A DNA stretch of 64,000 nt from Pseudolabrys taiwanensis (GTDB lineage: Bacteria > Pseudomonadota > Alphaproteobacteria > Rhizobiales > Xanthobacteraceae). The notes beneath the pieces were generated by a model. It was not told where the DNA came from and ran no database searches. It saw only the letters and a program-made list of their open reading frames with translations. Within the stretch, counting starts at the first letter, position 1. Each line of letters begins with the position of its first letter. The DNA lies in assembly GCF_003367395.1 (NCBI RefSeq), contig NZ_CP031417.1, forward strand, positions 1 through 64,000, in the 5' to 3' direction. Both the position numbers and the translations under genes were made by a program. Shown here in pieces: positions 1-8,195 of the stretch.

Positions 1-1
1 C

Positions 2-484
2 GATGTATTCCGCGTTGCCGACAGTCAGGTGGCGAGCCGTTGGGGCAATATCCTTGAGTTCAACGGCTTCGATCTGATCACGCCGAACGAGCGAGAGGCG
101 CGCTTCGCGCTTGGCGACCAGGAGTTCGTGCGTCCGTTGGGGCTGGAGCTGTATCGTCAATCAGGATGTAAGACGCTTATCCTCAAGCTTGGTGAGCGGG
201 GTCTCATGACTTTCCGCAGCGTTCCGGAGCAGGAAGAGGATGTACGCGCTTTCTTTGCTGTCGACACCTTCACCGAACGGGTGGTCGACGCCGTTGGGTC
301 TGGTGACGCGCTGTTGGCCTACGCCGCTCTGTCCATGGTTGCGACCAAGAACGCGGTGATCGCGTCGGTGTTGGGTTCGCTCGCCGCAGCCGTCGAGTGT
401 GGTCACGAAGGTAACGTGCCCGTTCGACCGAAGGATGTGCTTGATAAGCTTGATCGCTTCGAGCGGCTCGTGAATTACGGCTGA
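2..484 (+). CDS. PfkB-family carbohydrate kinase, RfaE/HldE-kinase-like (5' end outside window)
   Basis: This is the C-terminal part of a ribokinase/PfkB-fold sugar kinase. The frame is open from the first bases, so the start lies upstream of the window; the GTG at 29 is probably internal. The signature near the end reads DAVGSGDALLAY, matching the PfkB DTxGAGD signature that holds the catalytic Asp and the anion hole. The earlier stretch around ITPNEREARFALG resembles RfaE-type heptose-7-phosphate kinases, which have TPNxxEA at this place. That makes a heptose or related sugar phosphate a plausible substrate, but this is inference. No nucleotidyltransferase domain follows, so it is a stand-alone kinase. 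It heads a rightward series with the Gfo/Idh oxidoreductase 30 bp downstream. Confidence 0.8.
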   Translation, partial: DVFRVADSQVASRWGNILEFNGFDLITPNEREARFALGDQEFVRPLGLELYRQSGCKTLILKLGERGLMTFRSVPEQEEDVRAFFAVDTFTERVVDAVGSGDALLAYAALSMVATKNAVIASVLGSLAAAVECGHEGNVPVRPKDVLDKLDRFERLVNYG

Positions 485-514
485 TGGCCGCTGGCGTCGA
501 AAGGTCCACTCCGT

Positions 515-1444
515 ATGCGTGCGATCGTTGTCGGATACGGCGTTCAGGGCAAAAAGCGCCTGCGCGTCGCCGGTTCCGATGCGGCCGGCGTGGTTGATCC
601 GATTGCAGCTGAAGCGAATTGGCGCGACATCCGCGAAGCGCCCTTGGACAGCTATGATGCGGCTCTCGTGTGTACACCGGACGAGCCGAAGATAGAGCTG
701 CTCAGCTACCTCCTCGGCAACGGCAAGCATGTGCTGGTCGAGAAGCCGCTACACGCCAAGAATGTGCGCGAATTGGACGAGCTCGAGGCGACGGCGCGTC
801 GTACCGGCGCGGTGTGCTATACCGCGTACAACCACCGGTTTGAGCCGCATTATGTGCGCATGCGCGATCTCATTCGCTCGGGGGATCTGGGTCGCATCTA
901 TCGATGCCGCATGTTCTACGGCAACGGCACGGCACGCCTCGTGCGCGACTCGGCTTGGCGTGATCAGGGGGCGGGGGTGTTGCCTGATCTCGGCTCGCAT
1001 TTGCTCGATACGGCACGGTTCTGGTTCGGCGATCTCGGCGAGGACTTCCGCCTCGTTTCGGTGAGCCGCTTCGAAAACTTGGCGCCGGACAACGTGGTGA
1101 TCGCTTCGGAATCGAGCAAGCCGAAACTTGAGTTCGAGATGACGTTGCTATCGTGGCGCAACCATTTTACGTGCGACATCCTCGCTGAAAAAGGCACGGC
1201 CCACATCGAGTCGCTGTGCAAGTGGGGGCCCAGCACGTTTACCAAGCGCACCCGCATTCTGCCCAGCGGGCGCCCGCCCGAGGAAGCGATCACGCTCGTG
1301 CAGGACGATCCGACCTGGGCGCTTGAGTACGATCATTTCAAGCGGCTTGTCGCCGATCAGGCTCCGACCGATTTGGCGAATGATCGTTGGCTATTGCGCG
1401 TGCTGGGACGGCTGTCGGCCGATGCGATCAAGACCGGACAATGA
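515..1444 (+). CDS. Gfo/Idh/MocA-family NAD(P)-dependent sugar oxidoreductase
   Basis: A 309-residue oxidoreductase. The N-terminal Rossmann motif is GYGVQGKKR. The family's catalytic-lysine motif appears as VEKPLHAKN (about residues 75-83), and the DLGSHLLD motif near residue 162 supplies the active-site His. Members oxidise or reduce a hydroxyl or keto group of a sugar or nucleotide sugar. The stop overlaps the next start as ATGA, so it is translationally coupled to the dehydrogenase-like gene. The substrate cannot be read from the sequence. Between a sugar kinase and a UDP-sugar-dehydrogenase-like gene, it probably acts on the same activated or phosphorylated sugar. Confidence 0.85.
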   Translation: MRAIVVGYGVQGKKRLRVAGSDAAGVVDPIAAEANWRDIREAPLDSYDAALVCTPDEPKIELLSYLLGNGKHVLVEKPLHAKNVRELDELEATARRTGAVCYTAYNHRFEPHYVRMRDLIRSGDLGRIYRCRMFYGNGTARLVRDSAWRDQGAGVLPDLGSHLLDTARFWFGDLGEDFRLVSVSRFENLAPDNVVIASESSKPKLEFEMTLLSWRNHFTCDILAEKGTAHIESLCKWGPSTFTKRTRILPSGRPPEEAITLVQDDPTWALEYDHFKRLVADQAPTDLANDRWLLRVLGRLSADAIKTGQ

Positions 1445-2718
1445 GCATTATGGCGCTTCCTAAAATCGGCTATGCCGGCATGACCCATCTCGGCCTTTGC
1501 TCGGCGATCGGCGCGTCGAGCAAAGGCTTCGATACGCTTGGCTTCGATACCGACCCGGCGCTCGTTGCGCGGATCGACGCCGGAAAGTTGCCAGTGGTCG
1601 AACCCGATCTTGATGACCTGCTGCGAGACAATCGTGTCCGCATGTCGTTCTCGGCCGATCCGAAGGCGCTGCTCGGCTGCGATGTCGTTTACGTCGCGCC
1701 GGATGTGCCGACCGACGATACAGGCGGTAGCGATTTGTCCGGCCTTGATGGGTTGCTAGCCTTGGTGCTCGCCAATACGCGGCCGGACGCAGTGGTGGTC
1801 GTGCTGAGTCAAGTACCGCCAGGCTTCACGGCGGCTCGCCAGCGGTCCGGTCGTTTGCTGTACTATCAGGTGGAGACATTGGTATTTGGACGCGCTGTCG
1901 AGCGCACCACCAAGCCTGAGCGCTTCATTGTCGGTGCGCCGGATCCGTCCGAGCCATTGCCGCTGGCCATGCAGCAATATCTCGAAGCTTACGGCTGCCC
2001 GATTCTGCCGATGCGTTTCGAGAGCGCCGAGCTCACCAAGATCTCGATCAATTGCTGCTTGGTCGCGTCAGTCACCGTCGCCAATACCCTGGCCGAGCTA
2101 TGCGAGCGCATCGGTGCCGACTGGTCGGAGATTGCACCTGCGCTGAAGCTCGACCGACGTATCGGCGCCTATTCGTATCTGTCGCCAGGCCTGGGGCTCG
2201 CAGGCGGCAATCTTGAGCGCGACCTCGCCACCGTCGTGCGCTTTTCCGAAGAATACGGCACGGAGGCGAGCGTCATCCGTGCCTTCATTGGCAACAGCGC
2301 GCATCGCAAGGACTGGGCTCTCCGCACGATGCATGAGGCGGTACTAAACAAGGTCCCGCAGGCGACCATTGGCGTGCTCGGTCTCGCCTACAAGGAAAAT
2401 ACCCATTCTGTTAAGAATTCGCCGTCGTTGGCGCTCATTCGCTATCTGGGACCATGGGCCTTGAAGGTCTACGATCCGGTCGTCCCGGCCTCCGCGGCGC
2501 TCCATCCTAACGCGAGCGGAGCGGCTTCCGCCCTGGATGCGGCCGAGGGTGTCGATGTCCTCGCGATCATGACGCCGTGGCCCGAATTTAAGCTGTTGTC
2601 CTGCGATGACCTCGCGGCGACGATGCGGGGCCGCACAGTGCTCGATCCGTACCGGGTGTTGAATCCTGCTGCGGCCCGTAGGGCGGGTCTCGATTATCGT
2701 ACGCTCGGTGTCGCGTAA
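1441..2718 (+). CDS. UDP-glucose/GDP-mannose dehydrogenase-like protein lacking the catalytic cysteine
   Basis: About 425 residues, colinear with nucleotide-sugar 6-dehydrogenases: an N-terminal NAD domain (GYAGMTHLG), a middle helical domain and a C-terminal nucleotide-sugar domain (GLAYKENTHSVKNSP). The ATG at 1441 overlaps the preceding stop and fits the family N-terminus; a longer in-frame start at 1387 lies inside the upstream gene. The helical-domain Lys (K200) and Asn (N204) are kept. In the normally invariant GGSCxPKD loop the sequence is AGGNLERD, with Asn257 where the thiohemiacetal-forming Cys should be. NPEFLREG is also strongly altered. Normal four-electron oxidation to a uronic acid is therefore unlikely. 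It may stop at the C6 aldehyde, catalyse another reaction, or be non-catalytic. Confidence 0.8.
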   Translation: MSIMALPKIGYAGMTHLGLCSAIGASSKGFDTLGFDTDPALVARIDAGKLPVVEPDLDDLLRDNRVRMSFSADPKALLGCDVVYVAPDVPTDDTGGSDLSGLDGLLALVLANTRPDAVVVVLSQVPPGFTAARQRSGRLLYYQVETLVFGRAVERTTKPERFIVGAPDPSEPLPLAMQQYLEAYGCPILPMRFESAELTKISINCCLVASVTVANTLAELCERIGADWSEIAPALKLDRRIGAYSYLSPGLGLAGGNLERDLATVVRFSEEYGTEASVIRAFIGNSAHRKDWALRTMHEAVLNKVPQATIGVLGLAYKENTHSVKNSPSLALIRYLGPWALKVYDPVVPASAALHPNASGAASALDAAEGVDVLAIMTPWPEFKLLSCDDLAATMRGRTVLDPYRVLNPAAARRAGLDYRTLGVA

Positions 2719-2730
2719 GAGGCGAACGCA

Positions 2731-3615
2731 ATGCTTTCTCATCAATTCAGCACGCCGACGGCACCGGGCCGCGTAGTGGTCGTAGGCGCGGGTGGTTTTG
2801 TAGGTAGTACGCTCGTCAAGCAACTCGGTTTGGCCAAGGTTCCCGTGCTTGGCCTCACCCGTAAAGAGGTCGACCTGCTCGCCGATGATGGTGCCAAGCG
2901 TCTTAGGGGGGTGTTGCGCCCCGATGACGGCGTCGTCTTCGTTTCGGCGGTGGCGCCGGCCAAGACCGCTGGGCAGATGATGACTAACCTGCGCATGGCG
3001 GAAGCCGCCTGCGCGGCCTTCGCCGCGGTGCAGCCGGCGCATCTGCTCTACATCAGCTCGGATGCCGTCTATGCGGATAACGCCAACCCGGTTACCGAGC
3101 GATCGCCGGTAGCGCCGTCGACCACGCACGGCATGATGCATGCGGCGCGGGAACTCATGCTGCGCAGCGAGTATCGTGGTCCACTCGCGTTTTTACGTCC
3201 GACCTTGATCTTCGGTGCCGGCGATCCCCATTCAGGCTATGGACCGAACCGCTTTCGCCGCCAAGCAGCTAACGGCGAGCCGATCACGATCTTCGGTGAA
3301 GGCGAAGAGAAGCGTGACCACGTGGCGGTCGAGGATGTTGCTCGGCTCGCGGTACGCATTCTGCTTCATCGCAGCGTCGGCGTACTGAACGCCGTTACCG
3401 GTGTAGCCACTTCCTTTCACGACATCGCCAATATCGTCGCCGCCCAGTTCTCACCGCGAGCCGAGGTGAAATCTGTGCCCCGTCCGGGCCCCCGGCCGCA
3501 CCTCTTGCATCGGTTCTTTGACATCACCGATTTGCACAAGAGCTTCCCGGATTTTCATTTTGAGCCATTGGCGGACGGCTTAGCGAGAGTTCACCAGGAA
3601 TCCTCTGTCCGATAG
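2731..3615 (+). CDS. NAD-dependent epimerase/dehydratase-like SDR with atypical active site
   Basis: A 294-residue extended SDR. The cofactor motif GAGGFVG is near residue 22, and a YISSDAVYADN stretch matches the usual SSxxVYG strand that carries the catalytic Ser/Thr. Where YxxxK should follow, the sequence is HGMMH (His133 and His137), so both the catalytic Tyr and Lys are missing. The downstream RPTLIFGAGDP segment and the DHVAVEDVA segment are normal. It follows the Cys-less dehydrogenase by 12 bp in the same direction and is probably in the same transcript. It probably binds NAD(P) and a sugar nucleotide, but the chemistry is uncertain. Confidence 0.75.
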   Translation: MLSHQFSTPTAPGRVVVVGAGGFVGSTLVKQLGLAKVPVLGLTRKEVDLLADDGAKRLRGVLRPDDGVVFVSAVAPAKTAGQMMTNLRMAEAACAAFAAVQPAHLLYISSDAVYADNANPVTERSPVAPSTTHGMMHAARELMLRSEYRGPLAFLRPTLIFGAGDPHSGYGPNRFRRQAANGEPITIFGEGEEKRDHVAVEDVARLAVRILLHRSVGVLNAVTGVATSFHDIANIVAAQFSPRAEVKSVPRPGPRPHLLHRFFDITDLHKSFPDFHFEPLADGLARVHQESSVR

Positions 3616-3645
3616 GACAGCTCCGTCCCAAATCTTCCTGGGACG
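3605..3645. terminator. Two adjacent hairpins between convergent genes
   Basis: Two perfect inverted repeats lie at the end of the rightward series. CTGTCC/GGACAG (3605-3610 and 3615-3620, loop GATA) spans the stop codon. CGTCCCA/TGGGACG (3624-3630 and 3639-3645, 8-nt loop) follows at once. The opposing radical SAM gene ends at 3693, so a bidirectional terminator is plausible. Neither stem has a clear T-run, so this is a tentative call. Confidence 0.35.
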
Positions 3646-3692
3646 ATAAGGCCCTATAGTGCTCGGGGCGCTCGCTGGAAGCGATAAAGACG

Positions 3693-4838
3693 TCAGTGAT
3701 CTTTTTCGTAGCAGCCGCGGCAAACGGCCGGCAAAGGTCCGTGAAGATGGCCATGCCGGAACGCCGCGAATGTTTCGCTGTTCCAGGTTTGCGTCAACGT
3801 TTCGGCACAGCCTAGGTCGGCGACGTCGGGATTGCCGATCGTGCAACAGGGGATGACCCGCATATCGGAACTCACATAAACTCGTTCGAAAGGCCACGGG
3901 CACAGCCTCGCGGTGTCGCGTTGGTTGTACTTCTCCGTTACGCTCCAGAACGCCACTTTGATATCGAGTACGCGTCCTCGTTCTATCAGGGCATTGCAAA
4001 GGTCGTAGTCAAAGGCGTCCTCAGACAGCGCTTCGGTATTGATCGTGTTCCATTTCTCCTGGCCCCAGTCGGTGAGATTGAGTGAGAACGCGACACTTCT
4101 AAACCCGGCCTTGGCTGCCAGTTCGACGAAGTCATTGAGTTGATGCCGATTTCCTTTCTGAACAACGACCCACATTTTGGTACGCACGACACCACGCTCG
4201 GCGCAATAGTCGTTGATCAGCTTGCAGTTGGAAATCACTCGGTCGAAATCGGATTGGCGGCGAATGCTCTCGAACGTCTTCTTGTCGGCGCCGTCGATTG
4301 AAATCTGTATCTCGTTCGGATCGCAGTCGATGAGCCGCTTGTAATTTTCCTTCAAATGCAAAAGCGATGCATTTGTCGTTGTCCGCACCCAGATCTCGCG
4401 GCCTCGCGCATACTTCAACATCTCGAAGTAGTCGTCGCGCTGCAAAAGCGGCTCACCCATACCTTGCAACTTGATTTCGATGACGCCGTATTGCTCGTCG
4501 AGCAGGCGCTTGAAGCCTGCGAGCGGCATGTCGGTCGAGCGTTGCCCTTTGGGCCAATCGCTGACTTGGCACATGGTGCAGCGAAAATTGCAGCGGCTGA
4601 CGTTTTCGATGTCCAATTTGATCGGCAGGTAATCGGCGATCTCGGCTGTCCTCTGAGTTTTCAGGTATTTCTCAAAGTTGGCCTGTCGACGTGGATCGAA
4701 GGAGAGGGCACGCGCGCGTTGCTCCCGGTAGGCGCTCCAGCCAGCCGACGGCTCCGGGGCCGGCAAAGATAGATGCCGCTCACCCAACGTTACGGCCTCG
4801 CCTGTATCCCAGACCAGTGCCGTTTCCTCTTTGGTCAT
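3693..4838 (-). CDS. Radical SAM/SPASM-domain protein
   Basis: A 381-residue radical SAM enzyme. The [4Fe-4S]-SAM motif CxxxCxxC is at Cys83, Cys87 and Cys90 (RCNFRCTMC), preceded by a short N-terminal extension. A GMGEPLL segment matches the SAM-binding GGE-like strand. The C-terminal region is Cys-rich (LCPWPF, VIPCC, DLGC, CRGCYEK), as in SPASM or twitch domains that bind auxiliary Fe-S clusters. Such proteins in glycan loci may modify sugars by hydrogen abstraction, but SPASM proteins also act on peptides. It is the last gene of the leftward operon and starts 6 bp after the SDR stop. Together with the LIC12192-type protein at 13136 it suggests one sugar-modification module. Confidence 0.85.
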   Translation of the reverse strand: MTKEETALVWDTGEAVTLGERHLSLPAPEPSAGWSAYREQRARALSFDPRRQANFEKYLKTQRTAEIADYLPIKLDIENVSRCNFRCTMCQVSDWPKGQRSTDMPLAGFKRLLDEQYGVIEIKLQGMGEPLLQRDDYFEMLKYARGREIWVRTTTNASLLHLKENYKRLIDCDPNEIQISIDGADKKTFESIRRQSDFDRVISNCKLINDYCAERGVVRTKMWVVVQKGNRHQLNDFVELAAKAGFRSVAFSLNLTDWGQEKWNTINTEALSEDAFDYDLCNALIERGRVLDIKVAFWSVTEKYNQRDTARLCPWPFERVYVSSDMRVIPCCTIGNPDVADLGCAETLTQTWNSETFAAFRHGHLHGPLPAVCRGCYEKDH

Positions 4839-4843
4839 GTCGC

Positions 4844-5743
4844 TCAGCTCGAAGAGGCCACGCTAGGCCGGTTTTCCATCCCGATCCGCCGGAGAACATC
4901 GGCAATCGGAACCGGAACATAGCCGTACTTTTGCTGAGCTTTCTTGCTGGAGATCAAAAAACTGGGCCGACGCTCTGCGTTGACCCTGACGCGGGAGGAT
5001 GAGCCTAGGGCCCGCAGGAGCGTTTCAATCGCCTCAAGTACCGAGATACTCTTGCTGGCGCCGACGGTCAGAGCGTCGTGGCTATTCCAATGCTTGCTCT
5101 CGACGAGGTCGGCGACGAAAGTCGAAAGATCGTCAACATGAATGGCGTTATTAAACAGAGCGTCCGGATTAAAGACGGTAATATCTTCTTCTGCCCGCGC
5201 ACGCTCAATCACCCCAGTCAGCCAATTACGGACTGAGTTGGGTCCCACGACCCCCGGCAGCCGAATCGAAACGGAGCGCAGGGCAGCAATTTCTCGCAGC
5301 ATGAGCTCGCCCAGGAGCTTTGTCATGCCGTAAGCATCTGGATTGACGATCGGAGTAGTTTCGTCGACCTCCGGATCGGCTATGGACCCGTAAATGGAGA
5401 GACTCGAGAGATAGACGAACGTTTTCGCCCCGGCTCCCGTCGCGTACGTGATGAGATTTGCCGTTGCCTGCGTATTGTCGCGTACCATACCAGCCGCGGT
5501 TATGCCCGGCATTGGCGAGCGAGCGGCGGCGTGGACGATGGCGTCGACACGCGGTGGGAGCGACTGTCCCGGTGCAGACAGATCGCACGGCAATACCGTG
5601 AGGGCCGGATTATCGACCAGCGCCGGGTCAAGGCGACCACGCGAGCGGCCAATAAGCGCAGTCACGCGATGACCACGCGCGAGAAGAGTGCGGACCAGGT
5701 GCGAGCCGCTGAAACCACTCGCCCCGGTCACCAGTATGTCCAT
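4844..5743 (-). CDS. NAD-dependent epimerase/dehydratase (extended SDR), paralogue of 13557-14447
   Basis: A 299-residue extended SDR with an intact active site: cofactor motif TGASGFSGSHL at the N-terminus, the SSLSIYG strand with catalytic Ser, and YGMTK with catalytic Tyr and Lys. It shares RLPG-VG, NPDALFNN and HVDDL segments with the SDR at 13557, so the two are paralogues in oppositely oriented operons. Likely reactions are 4-epimerisation, reduction or dehydration of a nucleotide sugar. The substrate is unknown. It lies 39 bp after the transketolase C-terminal subunit. Confidence 0.85.
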   Translation of the reverse strand: MDILVTGASGFSGSHLVRTLLARGHRVTALIGRSRGRLDPALVDNPALTVLPCDLSAPGQSLPPRVDAIVHAAARSPMPGITAAGMVRDNTQATANLITYATGAGAKTFVYLSSLSIYGSIADPEVDETTPIVNPDAYGMTKLLGELMLREIAALRSVSIRLPGVVGPNSVRNWLTGVIERARAEEDITVFNPDALFNNAIHVDDLSTFVADLVESKHWNSHDALTVGASKSISVLEAIETLLRALGSSSRVRVNAERRPSFLISSKKAQQKYGYVPVPIADVLRRIGMENRPSVASSS

Positions 5744-5782
5744 GCCACGCCCCGTGGCGCCTCGACGGGCGCCCGATGATCC

Positions 5783-6694
5783 TTAGCCGGCCGCCGCCAT
5801 TATGCGATCCGTCGAGAGGCCGTGCGCGGCGAGCAGATCTTCGTAGCTACCATAGTTGTGGATGAAGGCATCCTGCAGTGTGAACGTATCGAGACGGCTC
5901 GTCGCCTTGATGTCCCAAGCGATCTGCTTCGTCTGTGCTGCGAGGCCCCCCTGAGGGGCGTGCTCCTCGATCACGATGACCTGCTTGTGGCGCTGCAGAG
6001 CCCCGATGATGCCCTCACGATCGAGTGGCTTCATCGTATGCACCGAGACCAGCGACACAGACTTTCCCTGCGCTTGCAGGCGGTCGGCAACGTCGGCGGC
6101 CATCTTGGTGATGACGCCATAGGTCAGGATACAGACATCGCTACCACGGCGCAGATAGCGAATCTTACCAAATTGCCAGGGCTCGGCGTCCTTGGTCAGC
6201 ACGGGCTCGCCCGCTTTACCGATACGAAGATAAACTGGCCCGTTCTTCTGCTTGGCACACCAGCGAGTCGCGTCTGTGCATTCCAGCGGATCGCATGGCG
6301 CAATGATCTGCATGTTCGGAATCGCACCAGCGACCGCAATATCTTCCTGCGTGTGGTGAGTGCCGCCTAGCGTAGAATAAATGACGCCGGCGCCCATGCC
6401 GACCACCGTGACCGGTAGATTTTGGTAGCAAAGGTCGTCGCGTACCATCTCGAACGGGCGATACAGGGAGAACGTCGCGATCGTGTAGGCGAATGGCTGG
6501 CAGCCCTTCAGCGCCAGGCCCGCGGCTATGCCGATCATTGTCTGCTCGGCGACGCCCACATTGATGAAGCGGTCGGGATACTGCGTGGTGAATTTCGCCA
6601 TGCTGCCGGCTGGCGAGATGTCCGACACAACGATGTAGATGTCTTCGTTTTTGGTCGCTTCTTCGTAGAGCGCCTCGGAGAATGTGTTTCTCAC
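5783..6694 (-). CDS. Transketolase-like protein, C-terminal (pyrimidine-binding plus C-domain) subunit
   Basis: A 303-residue protein equal to the second half of a transketolase. NVGVAEQTMIGIAAGLA contains the Glu that activates thiamine diphosphate. GGTHHTQEDIA and the C-terminal domain with IVIEEHAPQGGL follow. The start ATG overlaps the TGA of the N-terminal subunit (ATGA), which fits a heteromeric enzyme made in equal amounts. Split transketolases in sugar loci move a two-carbon ketol unit onto an aldehyde acceptor. Here a modified nucleotide sugar is a possible acceptor, which is inference from context. Confidence 0.9.
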   Translation of the reverse strand: MRNTFSEALYEEATKNEDIYIVVSDISPAGSMAKFTTQYPDRFINVGVAEQTMIGIAAGLALKGCQPFAYTIATFSLYRPFEMVRDDLCYQNLPVTVVGMGAGVIYSTLGGTHHTQEDIAVAGAIPNMQIIAPCDPLECTDATRWCAKQKNGPVYLRIGKAGEPVLTKDAEPWQFGKIRYLRRGSDVCILTYGVITKMAADVADRLQAQGKSVSLVSVHTMKPLDREGIIGALQRHKQVIVIEEHAPQGGLAAQTKQIAWDIKATSRLDTFTLQDAFIHNYGSYEDLLAAHGLSTDRIMAAAG

Positions 6695-7542
6695 CCCTGC
6701 GTCTCCAACTCTTTAATGGCCTGTGCGTATTCGTCTTTGTTCGGCGAGCGATAGTGCCACATCGGCACGTTTTCCATGTAGCTCACACCTTTGCCCTTGG
6801 TGGTCTTGGCGACCACCATCAACGGCTTCGTGCCGCTACGGCCGGTGACAGCCTCGTAGATCGAACGCGCGTCGTGACCATCGCACTCGACCACTTCCCA
6901 ACCGAAAGCCTCGAACTTGGCGCCCAACGGATAGAAGGAAGGATGGGTGACCGATGTTCGGCCGAGGCTCTGGAAGTCGTTATTGTCGATGAAGGCGACA
7001 ATGTTGGTGAGCTTGAGTGAGGTCGCCATAAGAGTCGCCTCCCACGTCGAGCCCTCCTGGACCTCGCCGTCGCTCAGGACGGTATAGATGATGCCGTCAG
7101 TGCCGCGGCCGCGCTCCGCAAGCGCCATGCCGACCACCATCGACAGCCCATGGCCGAGCGCGCCAGTAGATGCTTCGATGCCGGGATTGCCGTAATCCGG
7201 ATGCGTGCCGAGACGGCCTTCCGGCGTGCAATACGCATCGAGATCGGCCTTGCTGAGGAGTCCGTGGTCTTCGAGGATCACGTACTGGATCATGCAGCCG
7301 TGGCCCTTCGACATCAGGAAGGTATCGGGCGATTTTCCGCCTGCATTCCCGGGCCGCATGAACTCGTTGTAGATGCTATCAACGATCTCGGTGCACGAAT
7401 AGGCGCCGCCGATATGCAGCGCGCTGACGTGCTGCGACATGTCGAGGATGCGCCGACGATATTTCTTGCAACGTGCGCGCGCCACTGCGACGTCGAAGCT
7501 GTTGGCGCGCGTTGCTCTAGAGCCTTCCATGCTCGACCTCAT
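6691..7542 (-). CDS. Transketolase-like protein, N-terminal (diphosphate-binding) subunit
   Basis: A 283-residue first half of a transketolase. GALGHGLSMVVGMAL is the conserved substrate/cofactor loop. SDGEVQEGSTWEA followed by DNNDFQ is the Mg2+/ThDP diphosphate motif (GDGE...N), with Ser replacing the first Gly. The start at 7542 overlaps the methyltransferase stop as ATGA; a second ATG at 7530 is possible. With the 303-residue partner it makes a full transketolase. It is unlikely to be the housekeeping enzyme, since it is split and embedded in a methyltransferase/SDR/radical SAM operon. Confidence 0.9.
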   Translation of the reverse strand: MRSSMEGSRATRANSFDVAVARARCKKYRRRILDMSQHVSALHIGGAYSCTEIVDSIYNEFMRPGNAGGKSPDTFLMSKGHGCMIQYVILEDHGLLSKADLDAYCTPEGRLGTHPDYGNPGIEASTGALGHGLSMVVGMALAERGRGTDGIIYTVLSDGEVQEGSTWEATLMATSLKLTNIVAFIDNNDFQSLGRTSVTHPSFYPLGAKFEAFGWEVVECDGHDARSIYEAVTGRSGTKPLMVVAKTTKGKGVSYMENVPMWHYRSPNKDEYAQAIKELETQG

Positions 7543-8195
7543 TCAATGATCGTCCAATAGTAGTCGCCCTTGTATCCAGCCTCTTTGAAAAGCTGGATCC
7601 AGCCATCGGGATAGTCGTGGAACTTAGCGGTCAGTACCCATTCTTCGAAGACCGCTTTCTGCTCGGGCGTCCGGTAGGAATCCACTTGCACGAAAGCGCG
7701 TCCGCCTGAGACACGCTGCAATTCTTTCAGCGCGATAATGGCGTCCTTGCGTTCGAAATTGTGAATCGTGTTGAGCGAGATTGCTGCCTTGAAGCTATTG
7801 TCAGGGAAGGGCAAGTCGGTCGCTGTGCCAAGATGCAGGCGGCCTATGACTTCCGGCTCGCACTTCATCATCGCGTAATGCGACACGTCGAGGCCGAATG
7901 CTTCGAGGCCTGGGCTAGCTATCATGAAATCTTTGACCAGGAAGCCCTTGGCGCAGCCGACGTCGAGTACGCGGTCTCCGGGCTTAAGGTCGAAATGAGC
8001 GATCATATCCTGCGCAACGGGAACCCATCGGCCGTCATAACGATAGCCTCCGTAGCCGTACTCACGCGGCCCATCGAAATACATCTCGCCATATTCGCGG
8101 GAAATTCGGATGTGCTCATCGGTCTTTGCAGTGGCGCGGGCATTTAAATTGCGCTTGCCCCGGGGGAGCTTGGCGAGAAGATTAATTTCTCTCAT
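7539..8195 (-). CDS. Class I SAM-dependent methyltransferase
   Basis: About 218 residues from the ATG at 8195, whose MREINLL opening matches my recollection of related methyltransferases. An in-frame start at 8387 would add 64 residues that do not look homologous. Motif I is VLDVGCAKGFLVKDF; SLNTIHNFER and a C-terminal YYWTIIE segment follow. A GYGGYRYDGRW segment precedes the SAM fold, as in methyltransferases of carbohydrate clusters. It is coupled by ATGA overlap to the transketolase N subunit. It probably methylates the sugar made by this operon; O-, C- or N-specificity is not visible. Confidence 0.8.
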   Translation of the reverse strand: MREINLLAKLPRGKRNLNARATAKTDEHIRISREYGEMYFDGPREYGYGGYRYDGRWVPVAQDMIAHFDLKPGDRVLDVGCAKGFLVKDFMIASPGLEAFGLDVSHYAMMKCEPEVIGRLHLGTATDLPFPDNSFKAAISLNTIHNFERKDAIIALKELQRVSGGRAFVQVDSYRTPEQKAVFEEWVLTAKFHDYPDGWIQLFKEAGYKGDYYWTIIE

